DNA of 64,000 bases from Bacteroidota bacterium (lineage in GTDB: Bacteria; Bacteroidota; Ignavibacteria; Ignavibacteriales; Ignavibacteriaceae). Shown here one piece after another: positions 20,601 to 28,596 of the stretch. Numbering within the stretch: position 1 is the stretch's first letter; every line of letters begins with the position of its first letter. Under the pieces are notes generated by a model. The model had not been told where the DNA came from, made no database searches, and saw nothing but the letters and a program-made list of their open reading frames with translations. Position numbers and translations under genes: made by a program. Where the stretch lies: assembly GCA_021777835.1 (NCBI GenBank), contig JAJYDC010000003.1, forward strand, positions 151,213-215,212. Direction: 5' to 3'.

Positions 20601-20844
20601 TAGCAATATAATGGGAGTCGCTTTTTTTGATGCGGGAGCCGCATGGAGTAAAAATAAAGGATTAAAGTTGTTTCAAAGAGATTCGGTAAATGGATTTCAT
20701 TCTCAAGATTTATTGACTGGAATGGGGTTTGGCGCAAGGATATACTTTCTGTATTTCCTTGTTAGATTTGATATTGCGTGGGCTTACAATTATAACACCT
20801 TCTCTTCCCCTAAATTTTATGTTTCACTTGGTACAGACTTTTAA
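17677..20844 (+). CDS. Peptidase MA-like metalloprotease / beta-propeller / outer-membrane barrel fusion
   Basis: This 1,055-residue exported protein has a signal peptide of about 21 residues. A gluzincin-type peptidase domain follows, with HELTH at residues 134-138 and a downstream WFSEGMAEY carrying the third zinc ligand. Then come WD40-like/PD40 beta-propeller repeats (LSWSPDESKIAL, LSWSPNGKYLAFIG, PAWSPDSKKIFFSSD), a low-complexity linker (about 590-680) and a C-terminal surface-antigen/BamA-like barrel (GFGARIYFLYFLVRFDIAWAY) ending in F. It should sit in the outer membrane with the peptidase and propeller in the periplasm. It is probably co-transcribed with tamB and rnr. The substrate is unknown. 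Confidence 0.82.
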   Translation: MREFLIRIGILLFLIQISVLAQFGQNKVQYKDFSWYYIQTDNFDIYFSGKGTKLAEFASKSAEESLKEIESSFRYKINNRITIVIYNSTNDFQETNITDQYLSEGIEGFTEIFKNRVVVQFMGSYPDFEHLIHHELTHAVMNDMFYGGSLQNIITNNISLSLPQWFSEGMAEYQSLYWDVNTDMFMRDAVVNEILPNIDQLQGYIAYRGGESIFHYIAEKYGKEKIGELVNKVKTTGNLEEGFKATTGLSLKDFNERWKKNLKKIYWPDITLRKEPDDFAKRLTDPEKGGGFYNTSPSISPQGDKIAFISNRNYYFDVLIMNAIDGTIIKRLIKGNRSADFEQLNVVTPGLSWSPDESKIALSAKADGNDIIYIIDINSEDKETIPVKLDGIKSLSWSPNGKYLAFIGHTPYESDIYLYNFEAKKFSNLTKDTFTDNDPAWSPDSKKIFFSSDRGNYLSSETVPDTFKVYNYKNSQLDIYSVDINSDRIERITDMPYSNETSPVVDPTGEQILFISDVNGINNIYKQRIELAKSDSVKNIYQLLARPVTNSLNGLFQLSLSKDGKKLVFSSLFKSSYNLFLMNNPFEITLDTNKLAPTVYESELIKDRSNERFVNKNIKEVELKKETSDVNVKSVADTTNVYGDSVQIDFNNYIFGNKNDIKSDTLLSQSDNLKLTDNLDKNGNYKVNRYKITFSPDIVYANAGYSSLFGLLGTTVLSFSDVLGNYRLIAQTSLQIDLKNSDYGLAYYHLSSRLNYGVEGFHMARFAYLSGLYGSNLFRFRNYGGTISLSYPLNKFYRLQGGLSLLNVSMENLDNPIDPIQKATFIIPALSFIHDNSLWGYTSPIDGTRYRFDIMGNPGLTGSSLNFYSFLGDYRTYFRFFTDYSFAFRFSGGYSGGNNPQRFFIGGIDNWINRSFATVDIPLNSPSDFAFLTAALPLRGYDYAQEIGSKYGLMNLELRFPLIRYLVTGPLPILFSNIMGVAFFDAGAAWSKNKGLKLFQRDSVNGFHSQDLLTGMGFGARIYFLYFLVRFDIAWAYNYNTFSSPKFYVSLGTDF

Positions 20845-20900
20845 AGAAAAACTGCCGTTCTTTATAACTTAAAAATAAGGAATTAAATAATAAAAAGTCC

Positions 20901-21128
20901 TTATTTAGCAGGCTTAACATCTGATTTCTTAGCACTCTTTTGCGGTGAATTTTTATAATCCGTTTGGTAAAATCCCGTACCCTTAAATATTGGTCCGGCT
21001 CCAGTCCCAATTAACCTCTTTACGTTTCCGTTACATTTTGGGCATACATTTATAGGATCATCGTTCATTTTTTGAAACATTTCAAATGTATAACCACAAA
21101 CATTGCACTTATAATCATACGTAGGCAT
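20901..21128 (-). CDS. FmdB-family zinc-ribbon protein
   Basis: This small protein starts MPTYDYKCNVCGYTFEMFQKM, the hallmark of the FmdB/CxxC_CXXC_SSSS family. Two CxxC pairs (CNVC and CPKC) form a zinc ribbon, followed by a GTGF turn and a Lys/Ser-rich tail. An upstream in-frame TTG at 21140 would add four residues, but the family N-terminus and a GAGG-like ribosome-binding site about 8 nt away support ATG at 21128, giving 75 residues. The role is unknown; the family name comes from a putative regulator of formamidase genes. Confidence 0.85.
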   Translation of the reverse strand: MPTYDYKCNVCGYTFEMFQKMNDDPINVCPKCNGNVKRLIGTGAGPIFKGTGFYQTDYKNSPQKSAKKSDVKPAK

Positions 21129-21270
21129 AAACAACCTCAATAAAAATTTAACAACTAATTTAATGAAAAATTCGAAAATTTTCCATAAATTAGTTTGTTT
21201 TGTTATCTATAATACAACTAAGTTATAAATTCTTTAATTTTACAAATAAAAATTAATATAAGATTTAAAC

Positions 21271-21936
21271 GTGAAAAAATTTTTACCATTGTTCGTGTTC
21301 GTACTTGCCTTCTTATTATCAGGCTGTCTGAATTATATACAGGATGTTTATCTATATGCTGACGGTTCAGGGAAAATGAAAATTACTTTTTGGACTAAGC
21401 TACCTGACAATGAAAGCATAAAAATTCTCGATAAGATAGGAATATTTAATCCGGATTCAATTAGAAGCGAATTCTCTTCGCCATATACCACAATAAAGAA
21501 CATAAAGGTATATAGCGACACAACTGATAGCACAACCCATGCAATTGTAGACTTAACCTTTACAAATATTGATTCCTTAAATAAAACTCAAGCATTTTCA
21601 GCATCCGAATTTTCTTTAAAAGATGGCGCTTCAAGGCAAAAGATATTTTCGCAATTTATTCCTCCAATTGCGACGGGATTCGGGATAAATGGAAACGCAT
21701 TTCACATAACATACAAGTATTCATTTGCTGGCGATGTAATTACGCATAATGCCACTAGCACCGATGGCAGAACTTTAATATGGAATTATACTTTAGCTCA
21801 AATTGGCAGCGGAAAAACTATTTCAGTCACTTTTAGACCATTTAAGCTTAAAGAAACCCCACCATGGATTTATGCTCTTTCTGGTTTGGTTTTGCTAATA
21901 GTAATAATCTTTTTGGTGAGAAAAAAGAAAGATTAA
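21271..21936 (+). CDS. Lipoprotein with C-terminal membrane helix
   Basis: This 221-residue protein starts at GTG and has a lipobox (FLLSGC), a beta-rich extracytoplasmic domain (NYIQDVYLYADGSGKMKITFWTKLP) and a C-terminal helix (about 195-216) capped by RKKKD. The layout resembles small periplasmic lipoproteins anchored at both ends. No family was recognised with confidence. It stands alone between the fmdB-like gene and prs, so its neighbours give no hint of function. Confidence 0.7.
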   Translation: MKKFLPLFVFVLAFLLSGCLNYIQDVYLYADGSGKMKITFWTKLPDNESIKILDKIGIFNPDSIRSEFSSPYTTIKNIKVYSDTTDSTTHAIVDLTFTNIDSLNKTQAFSASEFSLKDGASRQKIFSQFIPPIATGFGINGNAFHITYKYSFAGDVITHNATSTDGRTLIWNYTLAQIGSGKTISVTFRPFKLKETPPWIYALSGLVLLIVIIFLVRKKKD

Positions 21937-21989
21937 TTGGCTAAATAGTGATTTTTGAAAGGGACTAAAGGCATTTTAAAAGCTTTTTA

Positions 21990-22018
21990 TTGACTTCCCA
22001 AATCGTTTTGTATATATT
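21990..22018 (+). promoter_or_regulatory. Putative promoter of prs-rplY-pth
   Basis: TTGACT (21990-21995) and TATATT (22013-22018) are separated by 17 bp, a good vegetative sigma match, 38 bp before the prs start codon. It was found by eye. Confidence 0.45.
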
Positions 22019-22056
22019 TCAAATCTATTTTTTTATATATTTTTTGAATAAGGTAA

Positions 22057-23004
22057 ATGTCAGCAAGTAGTTATAAAATTTTTTCGGGTAGCTCAAATCG
22101 ACAATTAGCCGAAAAGATTGCTCAAAAGCTTGGAAAGCCATTAGGTCTTGCTGAATTAAAAAGATTTAGTGACGGTGAAATCTGGGTAAAGTATGGCGAA
22201 AACATCCGAGGTTCAGAAGTTTTCATTATTCAATCGACAAATCCTCCGTCTGAAAATTTATTAGAGCTTTTAATTATGGTTGATGCTGCTAAGAGAGCAT
22301 CTGCCAAAAGAATAACTGCGGTCATTCCTTATTTCGGTTATTCAAGACAAGATCGAAAAGATCAGCCAAGGGTATCGATAACAGCCAAATTGGTTGCTAA
22401 TTTAATTACGATAGCTGGGGCTGATAGAGTTATGACAATGGATTTGCATGCTTCGCAAATTCAAGGTTTTTTTGATATTCCTTTTGATCATCTTTATGGT
22501 TCAACTATATTCAGCGGTTTGTTTGATGAAATAAATGATAACCTGGTTGTAGTTTCTCCTGATGTCGGTGGAATTAAAATGGCTAGGTCATATGCTAAGA
22601 GACTACATGCAGATTTGGTGGTTATTGATAAGAGAAGACCTAAACAAAATCTAGCAGAAGTAGTTCATATAATAGGCAGTGTTGAAAACAAGGATGTTCT
22701 TTTAGTTGATGATTTAATTGATACAGCCGGTACATTTGTAGGAGCTATTGAGGCATTGAAAAATAAAGGCGCAAAAGATATATATGGCGCTATAACACAT
22801 CCTCTTCTTTCGGGGCAAGCAATTGAAAGGATAAGGAATTCGCAAATTAAAAGATTATTTGTATCAGATACCATCCCTTTAAGCAAAGAAACTGATACGG
22901 ATAAGATTTCAGTAATTACAGCTTCAGATATATTTGCTGAAGCAATTAAAAGAACATATCATAATGAATCGATAAGTTCACTTTTTGACATAGATAAAAG
23001 CTAA
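22057..23004 (+). CDS. prs: Ribose-phosphate pyrophosphokinase (PRPP synthetase)
   Basis: This 315-residue cytoplasmic enzyme makes PRPP from ribose 5-phosphate and ATP for nucleotide, His and Trp synthesis. The class I signatures are present: FSDGEIWVKYGENIRGSEVF, the metal-binding loop DLHASQIQGFFDIPFDHLYG, and the PRPP-binding loop DVLLVDDLIDTAGTF. The length is standard. It is first in a tight cluster, with rplY starting 17 bp downstream and pth beyond it. Confidence 0.97.
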   Translation: MSASSYKIFSGSSNRQLAEKIAQKLGKPLGLAELKRFSDGEIWVKYGENIRGSEVFIIQSTNPPSENLLELLIMVDAAKRASAKRITAVIPYFGYSRQDRKDQPRVSITAKLVANLITIAGADRVMTMDLHASQIQGFFDIPFDHLYGSTIFSGLFDEINDNLVVVSPDVGGIKMARSYAKRLHADLVVIDKRRPKQNLAEVVHIIGSVENKDVLLVDDLIDTAGTFVGAIEALKNKGAKDIYGAITHPLLSGQAIERIRNSQIKRLFVSDTIPLSKETDTDKISVITASDIFAEAIKRTYHNESISSLFDIDKS

Positions 23005-23021
23005 TTAGATTTGGAGTTACA

Positions 23022-23663
23022 ATGGAAAAAGTCGTATTAAAAGCAAACCAAAGAAGTTCTATAAATAAAACATCGCGAAGCGAAATTAGAAAAAATGGAC
23101 GTGTGCCAGGTATATTTTATTCAAAGCACGAAAAGCCAATAGCGATAGATGTTACCGAAAAATCAATTAAACCTTTAGTATTTACTTCGGAAACTCATTT
23201 AATATCTTTAGAGCTAGAAGGAAAAGAAAATCACGAATGTGTAATTAAAGATATACAATTTGATCCAGTGACGGACAGAGTTATTCATTTTGATTTGCTA
23301 GGCTTGACTGTTGGTGAGAAATTCCAATTAGAAGTCCCAATCCAATACCATGGAAGTCCTGTCGGTGTTAAGGAAGGTGGAGTTCTTCAACAGTTTCTAC
23401 ATAAATTGGAAATCGAATGCTTGCCGAAGGACATTCCTCAGCGCTTAGATATTAATATACAAGACTTAAAGTTAGGCGATGCAATTCATATTAAAGATCT
23501 AAAATTTGAAAATATTACACTATTAAATTTAGAAGACAGCGTTGTAGTTGCAGTAACTCATCCTAAGGTAGAAAAAGTTGCAACTGCAGAAGAACTTGCT
23601 GCCGAAGCTCAAACTCAACCTGAAGTTATTGGAAAAGAAAAAGCTGAAGAAGAAGAAAAATAA
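23022..23663 (+). CDS. rplY: 50S ribosomal protein bL25, CTC form
   Basis: This 213-residue protein has the N-terminal bL25 5S-rRNA-binding domain (LKANQRSSINKTSRSEIRKNGRVPGIFY) and the C-terminal TL5/CTC beta domain (VPIQYHGSPVGVKEGGVLQQFLHKLEIECLP). It ends in an acidic, Ala/Glu-rich tail. The two-domain CTC form is normal outside Gammaproteobacteria. The prs-rplY-pth order is widely conserved. Confidence 0.96.
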   Translation: MEKVVLKANQRSSINKTSRSEIRKNGRVPGIFYSKHEKPIAIDVTEKSIKPLVFTSETHLISLELEGKENHECVIKDIQFDPVTDRVIHFDLLGLTVGEKFQLEVPIQYHGSPVGVKEGGVLQQFLHKLEIECLPKDIPQRLDINIQDLKLGDAIHIKDLKFENITLLNLEDSVVVAVTHPKVEKVATAEELAAEAQTQPEVIGKEKAEEEEK

Positions 23664-23671
23664 AGTTTATT

Positions 23672-24280
23672 GTGCGTATTATATTAGGAATTGGAAACCC
23701 CGGGAATCAGTATAAAAACAATAGGCACAATGTTGGTTTCATGTTCTTAGATTTATTAGCAAACAAGTATTCATTAAAATTTGTTCCTTCAAAGAATGAT
23801 TATTATTATGCAGACGGAAAGTTGGGCGAATATGAATTTTCTCTTATAAAACCATCTACATTTGTAAATAATAGTGGAACTGCAGCATTAAATTCAAGTT
23901 CGAATTTTAACACAAGAATAGAAGATATCTTGGTAATTTCTGACGATATTAACTTGGAGCCAGGAATATTAAAGATTAAATCTCACGGCGGAGATGGTGG
24001 ACATAATGGAATCGCTTCAATTATTTACCATCTTAACTCTAATAAGTTCCCGCGGTTAAGAATCGGAGTAGGAAATAAATTTGAATCTGGTAGAATGGCT
24101 GAATATGTACTATCAGATTTTAACTTGGAAGAATCGAAACTTTTAGAAAATTCCTTTGAAAAAGGTATAAGCTTAGTTGAAAATTTTATTAAAGGCGGCT
24201 TGAAACAAATGCTTGACCATCATAGCATTATATTTAATCAAACTAAATTGCCTGGAAATAATAATTTGACTATAAATTAA
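23672..24280 (+). CDS. pth: Peptidyl-tRNA hydrolase
   Basis: This 202-residue enzyme releases peptides from peptidyl-tRNA dropped by stalled ribosomes. The signature GIGNPGNQYKNNRHNVGFMFLD includes the catalytic His, and VISDDINLEPG and GGDGGHNGI follow. It starts at GTG 23672, only 8 bp after rplY; an ATG start would remove the conserved first strand. It lies in the usual place behind rplY. Confidence 0.96.
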   Translation: MRIILGIGNPGNQYKNNRHNVGFMFLDLLANKYSLKFVPSKNDYYYADGKLGEYEFSLIKPSTFVNNSGTAALNSSSNFNTRIEDILVISDDINLEPGILKIKSHGGDGGHNGIASIIYHLNSNKFPRLRIGVGNKFESGRMAEYVLSDFNLEESKLLENSFEKGISLVENFIKGGLKQMLDHHSIIFNQTKLPGNNNLTIN

Positions 24281-24363
24281 AACAGTTTTAAATAACTAAT
24301 TACATAATCCCTGCTCTCATAAATTATGAGGGCTATAAAATCCATAGGGAGGTGACATAACGG
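24281..24363 (+). promoter_or_regulatory. Leader of the rpsF-ssb-rpsR-rplI operon with strong ribosome-binding site
   Basis: The 83-bp gap before rpsF contains the palindrome CTCATAAATTATGAG (24315-24329) and an unusually strong Shine-Dalgarno GGGAGGTG (24346-24353) ahead of ATG 24364. Ribosomal S6 operons are often controlled by S6:S18 binding to their leader. The known consensus RNA was not recognised here, so this control is only a possibility. Confidence 0.35.
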
Positions 24364-24777
24364 ATGAGAACAAACGTCTATGAAAGCGCTGTAATGATAA
24401 ATGCTGCGCTAGATGATGATCTAATTGAAGGAGTAATTTCCCGCATTAAAGAAACAATTACAAACAACGGCGGTGAAATCAGAGATATGGAAAATTGGGG
24501 AAGAAAAAGACTTGCATATGTAGTTAAGAAAAGCAAAGTTGGCTATTATGTTATCTTCAGATTCAATGCCCCATCTAGTATAGTATCTAAGCTTGAAAGA
24601 TTCTATCTTCTTGATGAACATATCCTTCGTTTCCTTACAATAACACTTGACAGTGACGCAATTGAACATATTGAAAAAAATAAATCTGCTTCTTTAATTG
24701 AGTTAGTGCCTGATGTAAAGCCAGATCTACCAATTATTGAAGAGGCTGAAGATAGCGCTAAGGATATCGTGAAATAA
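24364..24777 (+). CDS. rpsF: 30S ribosomal protein bS6
   Basis: This 137-residue protein has the bS6 ferredoxin-like fold (YESAVMINAALDDDLIEGVISRIKE, then RDMENWGRKRLAYVVKKSKVGYYVIFRFNAP and ERFYLLDEHILRFLTI). An acidic C-terminal tail of about 35 residues extends beyond the core. It is first of the conserved rpsF-ssb-rpsR-rplI operon. Confidence 0.97.
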   Translation: MRTNVYESAVMINAALDDDLIEGVISRIKETITNNGGEIRDMENWGRKRLAYVVKKSKVGYYVIFRFNAPSSIVSKLERFYLLDEHILRFLTITLDSDAIEHIEKNKSASLIELVPDVKPDLPIIEEAEDSAKDIVK

Positions 24778-24808
24778 TTATTGAAAGATTAAGTATGGAG
24801 GAATGCTA

Positions 24809-25294
24809 ATGGCAGATTTGAAGATGCCCGAAATAAATTACGTTATAGTTGCCGGAAATTTAACTAAAGATCCTACTTTTCGGCAGACAACAAACAACAC
24901 TCCGGTTGTGAATTTTTCTATTGCCTCCAATAGGAAATACAGAGACAGTACTAATCAATGGCAGGAAGATGTTTGTTATGTGGGCATTGTCGCATGGAAT
25001 AAGTTAGCTGAAAGTTGTCGAGATAAACTTAAGAAGGGTTCAGCCGTTTTAGTTGATGGTGAGTTGCAAAGCAGAAGCTGGAAATCTGATGAGGGCTTAA
25101 ATCGAAATGTGGTTGAAATTAAAGCAAGAAGAATTCAATTTCTAAATAAGCTTGGCAAATTGAATAGCGCAGATAATGGGGCTGATAACATAGTTGAAGA
25201 AGAACAAATCTTTGCTGATGATGATGGCATAGATTACACAGACGATTCTTTTGATAAATTTTTATCAAGCGAAGAATCAAATTTATTAAAGTAA
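24809..25294 (+). CDS. ssb: Single-stranded DNA-binding protein
   Basis: This OB-fold protein (about 161 residues) starts MADLKMPEINYVIVAGNLTKDPTFRQT, with the aromatic core VCYVGIVAWNKLAESC and an acidic tail. An in-frame ATG at 24803 lies only 1 nt from the Shine-Dalgarno GGAGG (24797-24801), so ATG 24809, spaced 7 nt, is the better start. The tail lacks the classical DDDIPF end (it ends SNLLK), so contacts with other repair proteins may differ. It sits between rpsF and rpsR as in most bacteria. Confidence 0.93.
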   Translation: MADLKMPEINYVIVAGNLTKDPTFRQTTNNTPVVNFSIASNRKYRDSTNQWQEDVCYVGIVAWNKLAESCRDKLKKGSAVLVDGELQSRSWKSDEGLNRNVVEIKARRIQFLNKLGKLNSADNGADNIVEEEQIFADDDGIDYTDDSFDKFLSSEESNLLK

Positions 25295-25306
25295 TTTGGT
25301 GATGAT

Positions 25307-25537
25307 ATGAAAAAAGAAATAAAAACAAAAAAAGTATGCAGGTTCACTCAGAATAAGGTAAAGTATATCGATTATAAAGATGTAAAGTTGCTGCAGCGAT
25401 ATGTTACTGAACAAGGCAAAGTAATTCCTAAAAGAATTACAGGAACCAGCTCAAAATACCAGAGACAATTGTCAATTGCTATTAAACGTGCCAGGCATAT
25501 GGCTCTATTGCCTTATGTTTCGGATACTGTTAGATAG
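25307..25537 (+). CDS. rpsR: 30S ribosomal protein bS18
   Basis: This 76-residue basic protein has the bS18 signature ([50 protein letters not shown]). It binds with bS6 in the 30S platform. Its start is 12 bp after ssb, and rplI follows after 18 bp. Confidence 0.97.
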   Translation: MKKEIKTKKVCRFTQNKVKYIDYKDVKLLQRYVTEQGKVIPKRITGTSSKYQRQLSIAIKRARHMALLPYVSDTVR

Positions 25538-25555
25538 TACAAAGAAGGAGTTGAA

Positions 25556-25999
25556 ATGAAAGTTATTTTAAGACAAAATTATGAAACCTTGGGGCAAATA
25601 GGCGAAATTGTCGATGTAAAGGATGGTTATGCTCGCAATTTCCTTATTCCTAGAAAAATTGCATATACCGCCCTTAAAGGCAATATCCTTGCACTTGATG
25701 AAGAAAAGAAAAACTTTGTCAAGAAAAAAGAACAAGAAATACATGCTGCTGAAAAATTAGCGGCAGATCTTGAAAAAGTTTCAGTAACTATTCAAGTTCA
25801 AGTTGGTGAAGAAGATAAGATCTTTGGCTCAGTTACTACTCAAATGATTGCCGACTCGCTGAAAGAAAAGGGCTATGATATCGATAAAAGGAAAATTGAG
25901 ATTGAGGAGCAGATAAAGTCATTAGGAATATATGGAATCAGTATCAAACTACATCCTAGTGTAAGCGCAAATGTAAAGGTTTGGGTTGTTCGAGAATAA
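25556..25999 (+). CDS. rplI: 50S ribosomal protein bL9
   Basis: This 147-residue protein has the N-terminal rRNA-binding domain (MKVILRQNYETLGQIGEIVDVKDGYARNFLIPRKIA), the long connecting helix and the C-terminal domain (KIFGSVTTQMIADSLKEKGYDIDKRKIEI). It is the last gene of the operon, ended by the hairpin at 26022-26051. Confidence 0.97.
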   Translation: MKVILRQNYETLGQIGEIVDVKDGYARNFLIPRKIAYTALKGNILALDEEKKNFVKKKEQEIHAAEKLAADLEKVSVTIQVQVGEEDKIFGSVTTQMIADSLKEKGYDIDKRKIEIEEQIKSLGIYGISIKLHPSVSANVKVWVVRE

Positions 26000-26021
26000 T
26001 AGAATAGTTTTAAGTATTATA

Positions 26022-26051
26022 AAAAAAGGAAAGCATAAGCTTTCCTTTTTT
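26022..26051. terminator. Bidirectional rho-independent terminator
   Basis: Arms 26022-26034 (ending GGAAAGC) and 26039-26051 (starting GCTTTCC) form a 13-bp stem with an ATAA loop. A-runs on the left and T-runs on the right give a U-tract for both strands, so it serves rplI (plus) and rpmB (minus). Confidence 0.85.
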
Positions 26052-26071
26052 ATTTTAAACTCTAGTAGAAT

Positions 26072-26311
26072 TTATCTAACCCTTATCTGATTATTTCTAG
26101 CAAGTTTTGCTATTTGGCTAGTTCCGTTCTTGGAAAGATTCTTAATTGCTTCGGTAGATAATTTTAACGTAACATATCTATTTAATTCTTGTACCCAAAC
26201 TCTCTTCTTTTGAAGATTAGGCAAAAATCTTCTTTTTGTCCTGTTATGAGCATGGGAAACACTGTTTCCTGTTATAGGACCCTTCCCGGTTAATTGGCAT
26301 TTTCTTGACAT
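26072..26311 (-). CDS. rpmB: 50S ribosomal protein bL28
   Basis: This 79-residue protein starts [34 protein letters not shown], the bL28 signature, and ends in a basic tail. The zinc-binding CxxC pairs of some bL28 forms are not present (only one Cys). It is monocistronic and convergent with rplI. Confidence 0.96.
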   Translation of the reverse strand: MSRKCQLTGKGPITGNSVSHAHNRTKRRFLPNLQKKRVWVQELNRYVTLKLSTEAIKNLSKNGTSQIAKLARNNQIRVR

Positions 26312-26564
26312 AAAACTCTCCTTGAAAACTTACTCATTCTATATTTTTTTGAATAACAAATATAGTAAAAATTTACCAAATCCAGTACTCTTCCTATATT
26401 TTTTTAAGACTGATTCTATTACGATTTATGTTGACAATTACCATCCTATTTATATCTTTGAGGTAAATCTTCCTATTAATTAAAGTGCCGTTTTTGTCCA
26501 AATTAGACTAATTTGCATTTTATTTTAATCTTTAATGCTTGGTTGTTAACGAAAGGAGTTAAAT

Positions 26565-27176
26565 ATGGAGTATTTTGAGCTTCATCCAGAAACACCACAA
26601 ATTAGATACATTAATAAAGTCGTTGAAAAATTAAAAGAAGGAGGTGTAATAATATATCCTACCGATACAGTATACGGGATTGGCTGCGATATATTTAACA
26701 AAGATGCTCTTGAAAGAATATTTGCAATAAAGAACGATAACAATTCTAAACTTTTTAGTTTTGTGTGTTCCGACCTTAAGGATATTTCTAAATATGCAAA
26801 AGTTTCTGATTATGCTTATAAAACAATGCATCATCTGCTTCCCGGACCTTATACATTTATTTTGCCTGCTGCAAAACAAGTTCCCAAGAAATTATGGAGC
26901 AAGAGAAAGACGGTTGGTATTAGAGTTCCCAACAACTCTGTTACGCTGAAATTAGTTGAACTGTTAGGGAATCCCATAATTAGTACAAGCACAACAAATA
27001 GAAAGGGAGAGGTTCTGTACGATCCCTTTGAAATAAGGAATATTTTTAATTCTCAAGTCGATATCATGATATCAGTAGGCAACCTCTCGGGAAATCCTTC
27101 TAGTGTTATTGATTTAAGTGAGGATGAACCTGAAGTTGTAAGGGAAGGTGCCGGAGATGTAAGTATGTTCGTATAG
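26565..27176 (+). CDS. L-threonylcarbamoyladenylate synthase (Sua5/YciO/YrdC family)
   Basis: This 203-residue YrdC-fold enzyme condenses Thr, bicarbonate and ATP into threonylcarbamoyl-AMP for the t6A modification of tRNA. Visible signatures are GGVIIYPTDTVYGIGCDIFNKDAL, RKTVGIRVPNN and PIISTSTTNRKGE. It lacks the extra Sua5 C-terminal domain, so it is a TsaC/YciO-type protein; YciO paralogs look similar, so the exact role is likely but not certain. A strong Shine-Dalgarno (AAAGGAG) precedes the ATG. Confidence 0.88.
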   Translation: MEYFELHPETPQIRYINKVVEKLKEGGVIIYPTDTVYGIGCDIFNKDALERIFAIKNDNNSKLFSFVCSDLKDISKYAKVSDYAYKTMHHLLPGPYTFILPAAKQVPKKLWSKRKTVGIRVPNNSVTLKLVELLGNPIISTSTTNRKGEVLYDPFEIRNIFNSQVDIMISVGNLSGNPSSVIDLSEDEPEVVREGAGDVSMFV

Positions 27177-27182
27177 GATTAT

Positions 27183-27218
27183 ATTGCGGTTAAAATGGAT
27201 ATCCATTTTAACCGCAAT
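27183..27218. terminator. Bidirectional terminator, perfect 36-bp palindrome
   Basis: Arms 27183-27200 and 27201-27218 are perfect reverse complements (ATTGCGGTTAAAATGGAT on the left). The right side runs into TTTTATTTT. It lies between the convergent TsaC-like and SDR genes. Confidence 0.8.
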
Positions 27219-27220
27219 TT

Positions 27221-27991
27221 TTATTTTCTAAAAATATGATTTGAAGAAGCTTGAATTGAAGGGGTGATGATTATTTCATTAATGTTTACATGCTCAGGTT
27301 GTGAGGCACAAAATAATAATGCACTTGCAACATCTTCTGCGGTCAATGGTTTCACACCCTTATAAGTATTTTTTGCCTTTTCATTATCTCCCGAATACCT
27401 GACTAGACTAAACTCAGTCTCAACCATTCCGGGATCTACCGTGCTGACTTTTATGTTTTTGTCTAGTACGTCTATTCTTATTGATTGCGTCAATGCATTA
27501 ACGGCGAATTTAGTTGCGCAATAAACATTGCCGTTCTGGTAAACATCATGTCCTGCAGTTGAACCTATGTTTATTACATGTCCGCTTCCATTTTCTATCA
27601 TTAAAGGAAGAATTTCACGAGTAACATATAGTAACCCCTTAACATTTGTATCGATCATTTCTTCCCAATGTAAAATATTGCCCTCATAAATTTTACTGTA
27701 GCCTTTAGCAAGTCCGGCGTTGTTTATTAGAATGTCTATTTTCTTAAAATCGTCTAGAAAAGATGAGACTGTCTTTTTAACTTCCGCTTGATTTCTGACA
27801 TCTAGTTGGAAAGATTTTGTTTTTACACCATACCTATTTGCTAGGTCTTTTGAAATATCAAGAAGTCTATCTGCTCTTCTTGCTGCTAAAATTAAATGCG
27901 AACCTTCTTTAGCAAATGCTTCTGCACATGCTTTCCCAATCCCTGATGATGCGCCAGTAATAAAAATTGTCTTTCCTTGAAGTGTTCCCAT
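27221..27991 (-). CDS. Short-chain dehydrogenase/reductase (YdfG-like)
   Basis: This 256-residue classical SDR has the cofactor motif FITGASSGIGKACAEAF, followed by an Arg-rich segment (AARRADRL) that suggests NADP preference. It also has NNAG (about residue 90), a catalytic Ser in INIGSTAG and YCATK with Tyr and Lys. The C-terminal part (VSTVDPGMVETEFSLVRYSGD, LTAEDVASALLFCASQPEHVNINEI) matches the serine/3-hydroxy-acid dehydrogenase branch (YdfG-like). It starts 16 bp after the membrane-protein gene on the same strand. Confidence 0.9.
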   Translation of the reverse strand: MGTLQGKTIFITGASSGIGKACAEAFAKEGSHLILAARRADRLLDISKDLANRYGVKTKSFQLDVRNQAEVKKTVSSFLDDFKKIDILINNAGLAKGYSKIYEGNILHWEEMIDTNVKGLLYVTREILPLMIENGSGHVINIGSTAGHDVYQNGNVYCATKFAVNALTQSIRIDVLDKNIKVSTVDPGMVETEFSLVRYSGDNEKAKNTYKGVKPLTAEDVASALLFCASQPEHVNINEIIITPSIQASSNHIFRK

Positions 27992-28007
27992 AAACCATTT
28001 CCTTTCA

Positions 28008-28523
28008 TTATTTAATAGCTGGAATATTCTTTCCCATTCTTTTAGTAAACATATTTAAATAGCTGCCTAAAAAAATTAAAATTATAAGTAGAAAAATCAT
28101 CTGTTCATTGAAAGGTATGTTCTCTTTAACTATAAGGATTTTCCAGTCAGATTCGCTTGATCCCTTTAATAATACCGATAAAATCAGAGCAACAGTATTG
28201 ATTAATAAATACGCGATATTAATTAGCTGATATGTAATTAAAAAGCTTTTTTGCTGATATGATTTAGCTCTGGACAAAATGAAAATTGAAATCTCCAATA
28301 GGATAATACTTGCGATATAAGGCGAAGCGAGAATTAGTATGGCTGCAAAAAAGCTTGTAGAAGAATTTATAATAAAATGAACATTTAATAGTATTCCTCC
28401 TAACTCGGCAGAGGTCTCTTGCCCGAAGATAAAAGCAACTAAAACCTTAAAAAGCTCGTTTAGATAAAGAATGGAAATCATTCCTGTTAAGAATGCAAAT
28501 GTAATTATGCTAGCTTTTTTCAA
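28008..28523 (-). CDS. Four-helix membrane protein, unknown function
   Basis: This 171-residue protein has four hydrophobic segments (about 5-33, 50-83, 94-118 and 143-160) and no recognised domain. It lies between the radical SAM and SDR genes on the same strand, 16 bp upstream of the SDR. Function unknown. Confidence 0.65.
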   Translation of the reverse strand: MKKASIITFAFLTGMISILYLNELFKVLVAFIFGQETSAELGGILLNVHFIINSSTSFFAAILILASPYIASIILLEISIFILSRAKSYQQKSFLITYQLINIAYLLINTVALILSVLLKGSSESDWKILIVKENIPFNEQMIFLLIILIFLGSYLNMFTKRMGKNIPAIK

Positions 28524-28596
28524 AATTATATTCTGTCAATTGTCTATAAATCATTAAATAAATATCATTACTCTAATGAAAAAAAATCACTTACTC

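Noticed and set aside
24281..24363. S6:S18 autoregulatory RNA before rpsF
   Set aside because: The expected conserved leader motif was not found; only a short palindrome and a strong ribosome-binding site are visible, so it is listed as a possibility and not a riboregulator call.
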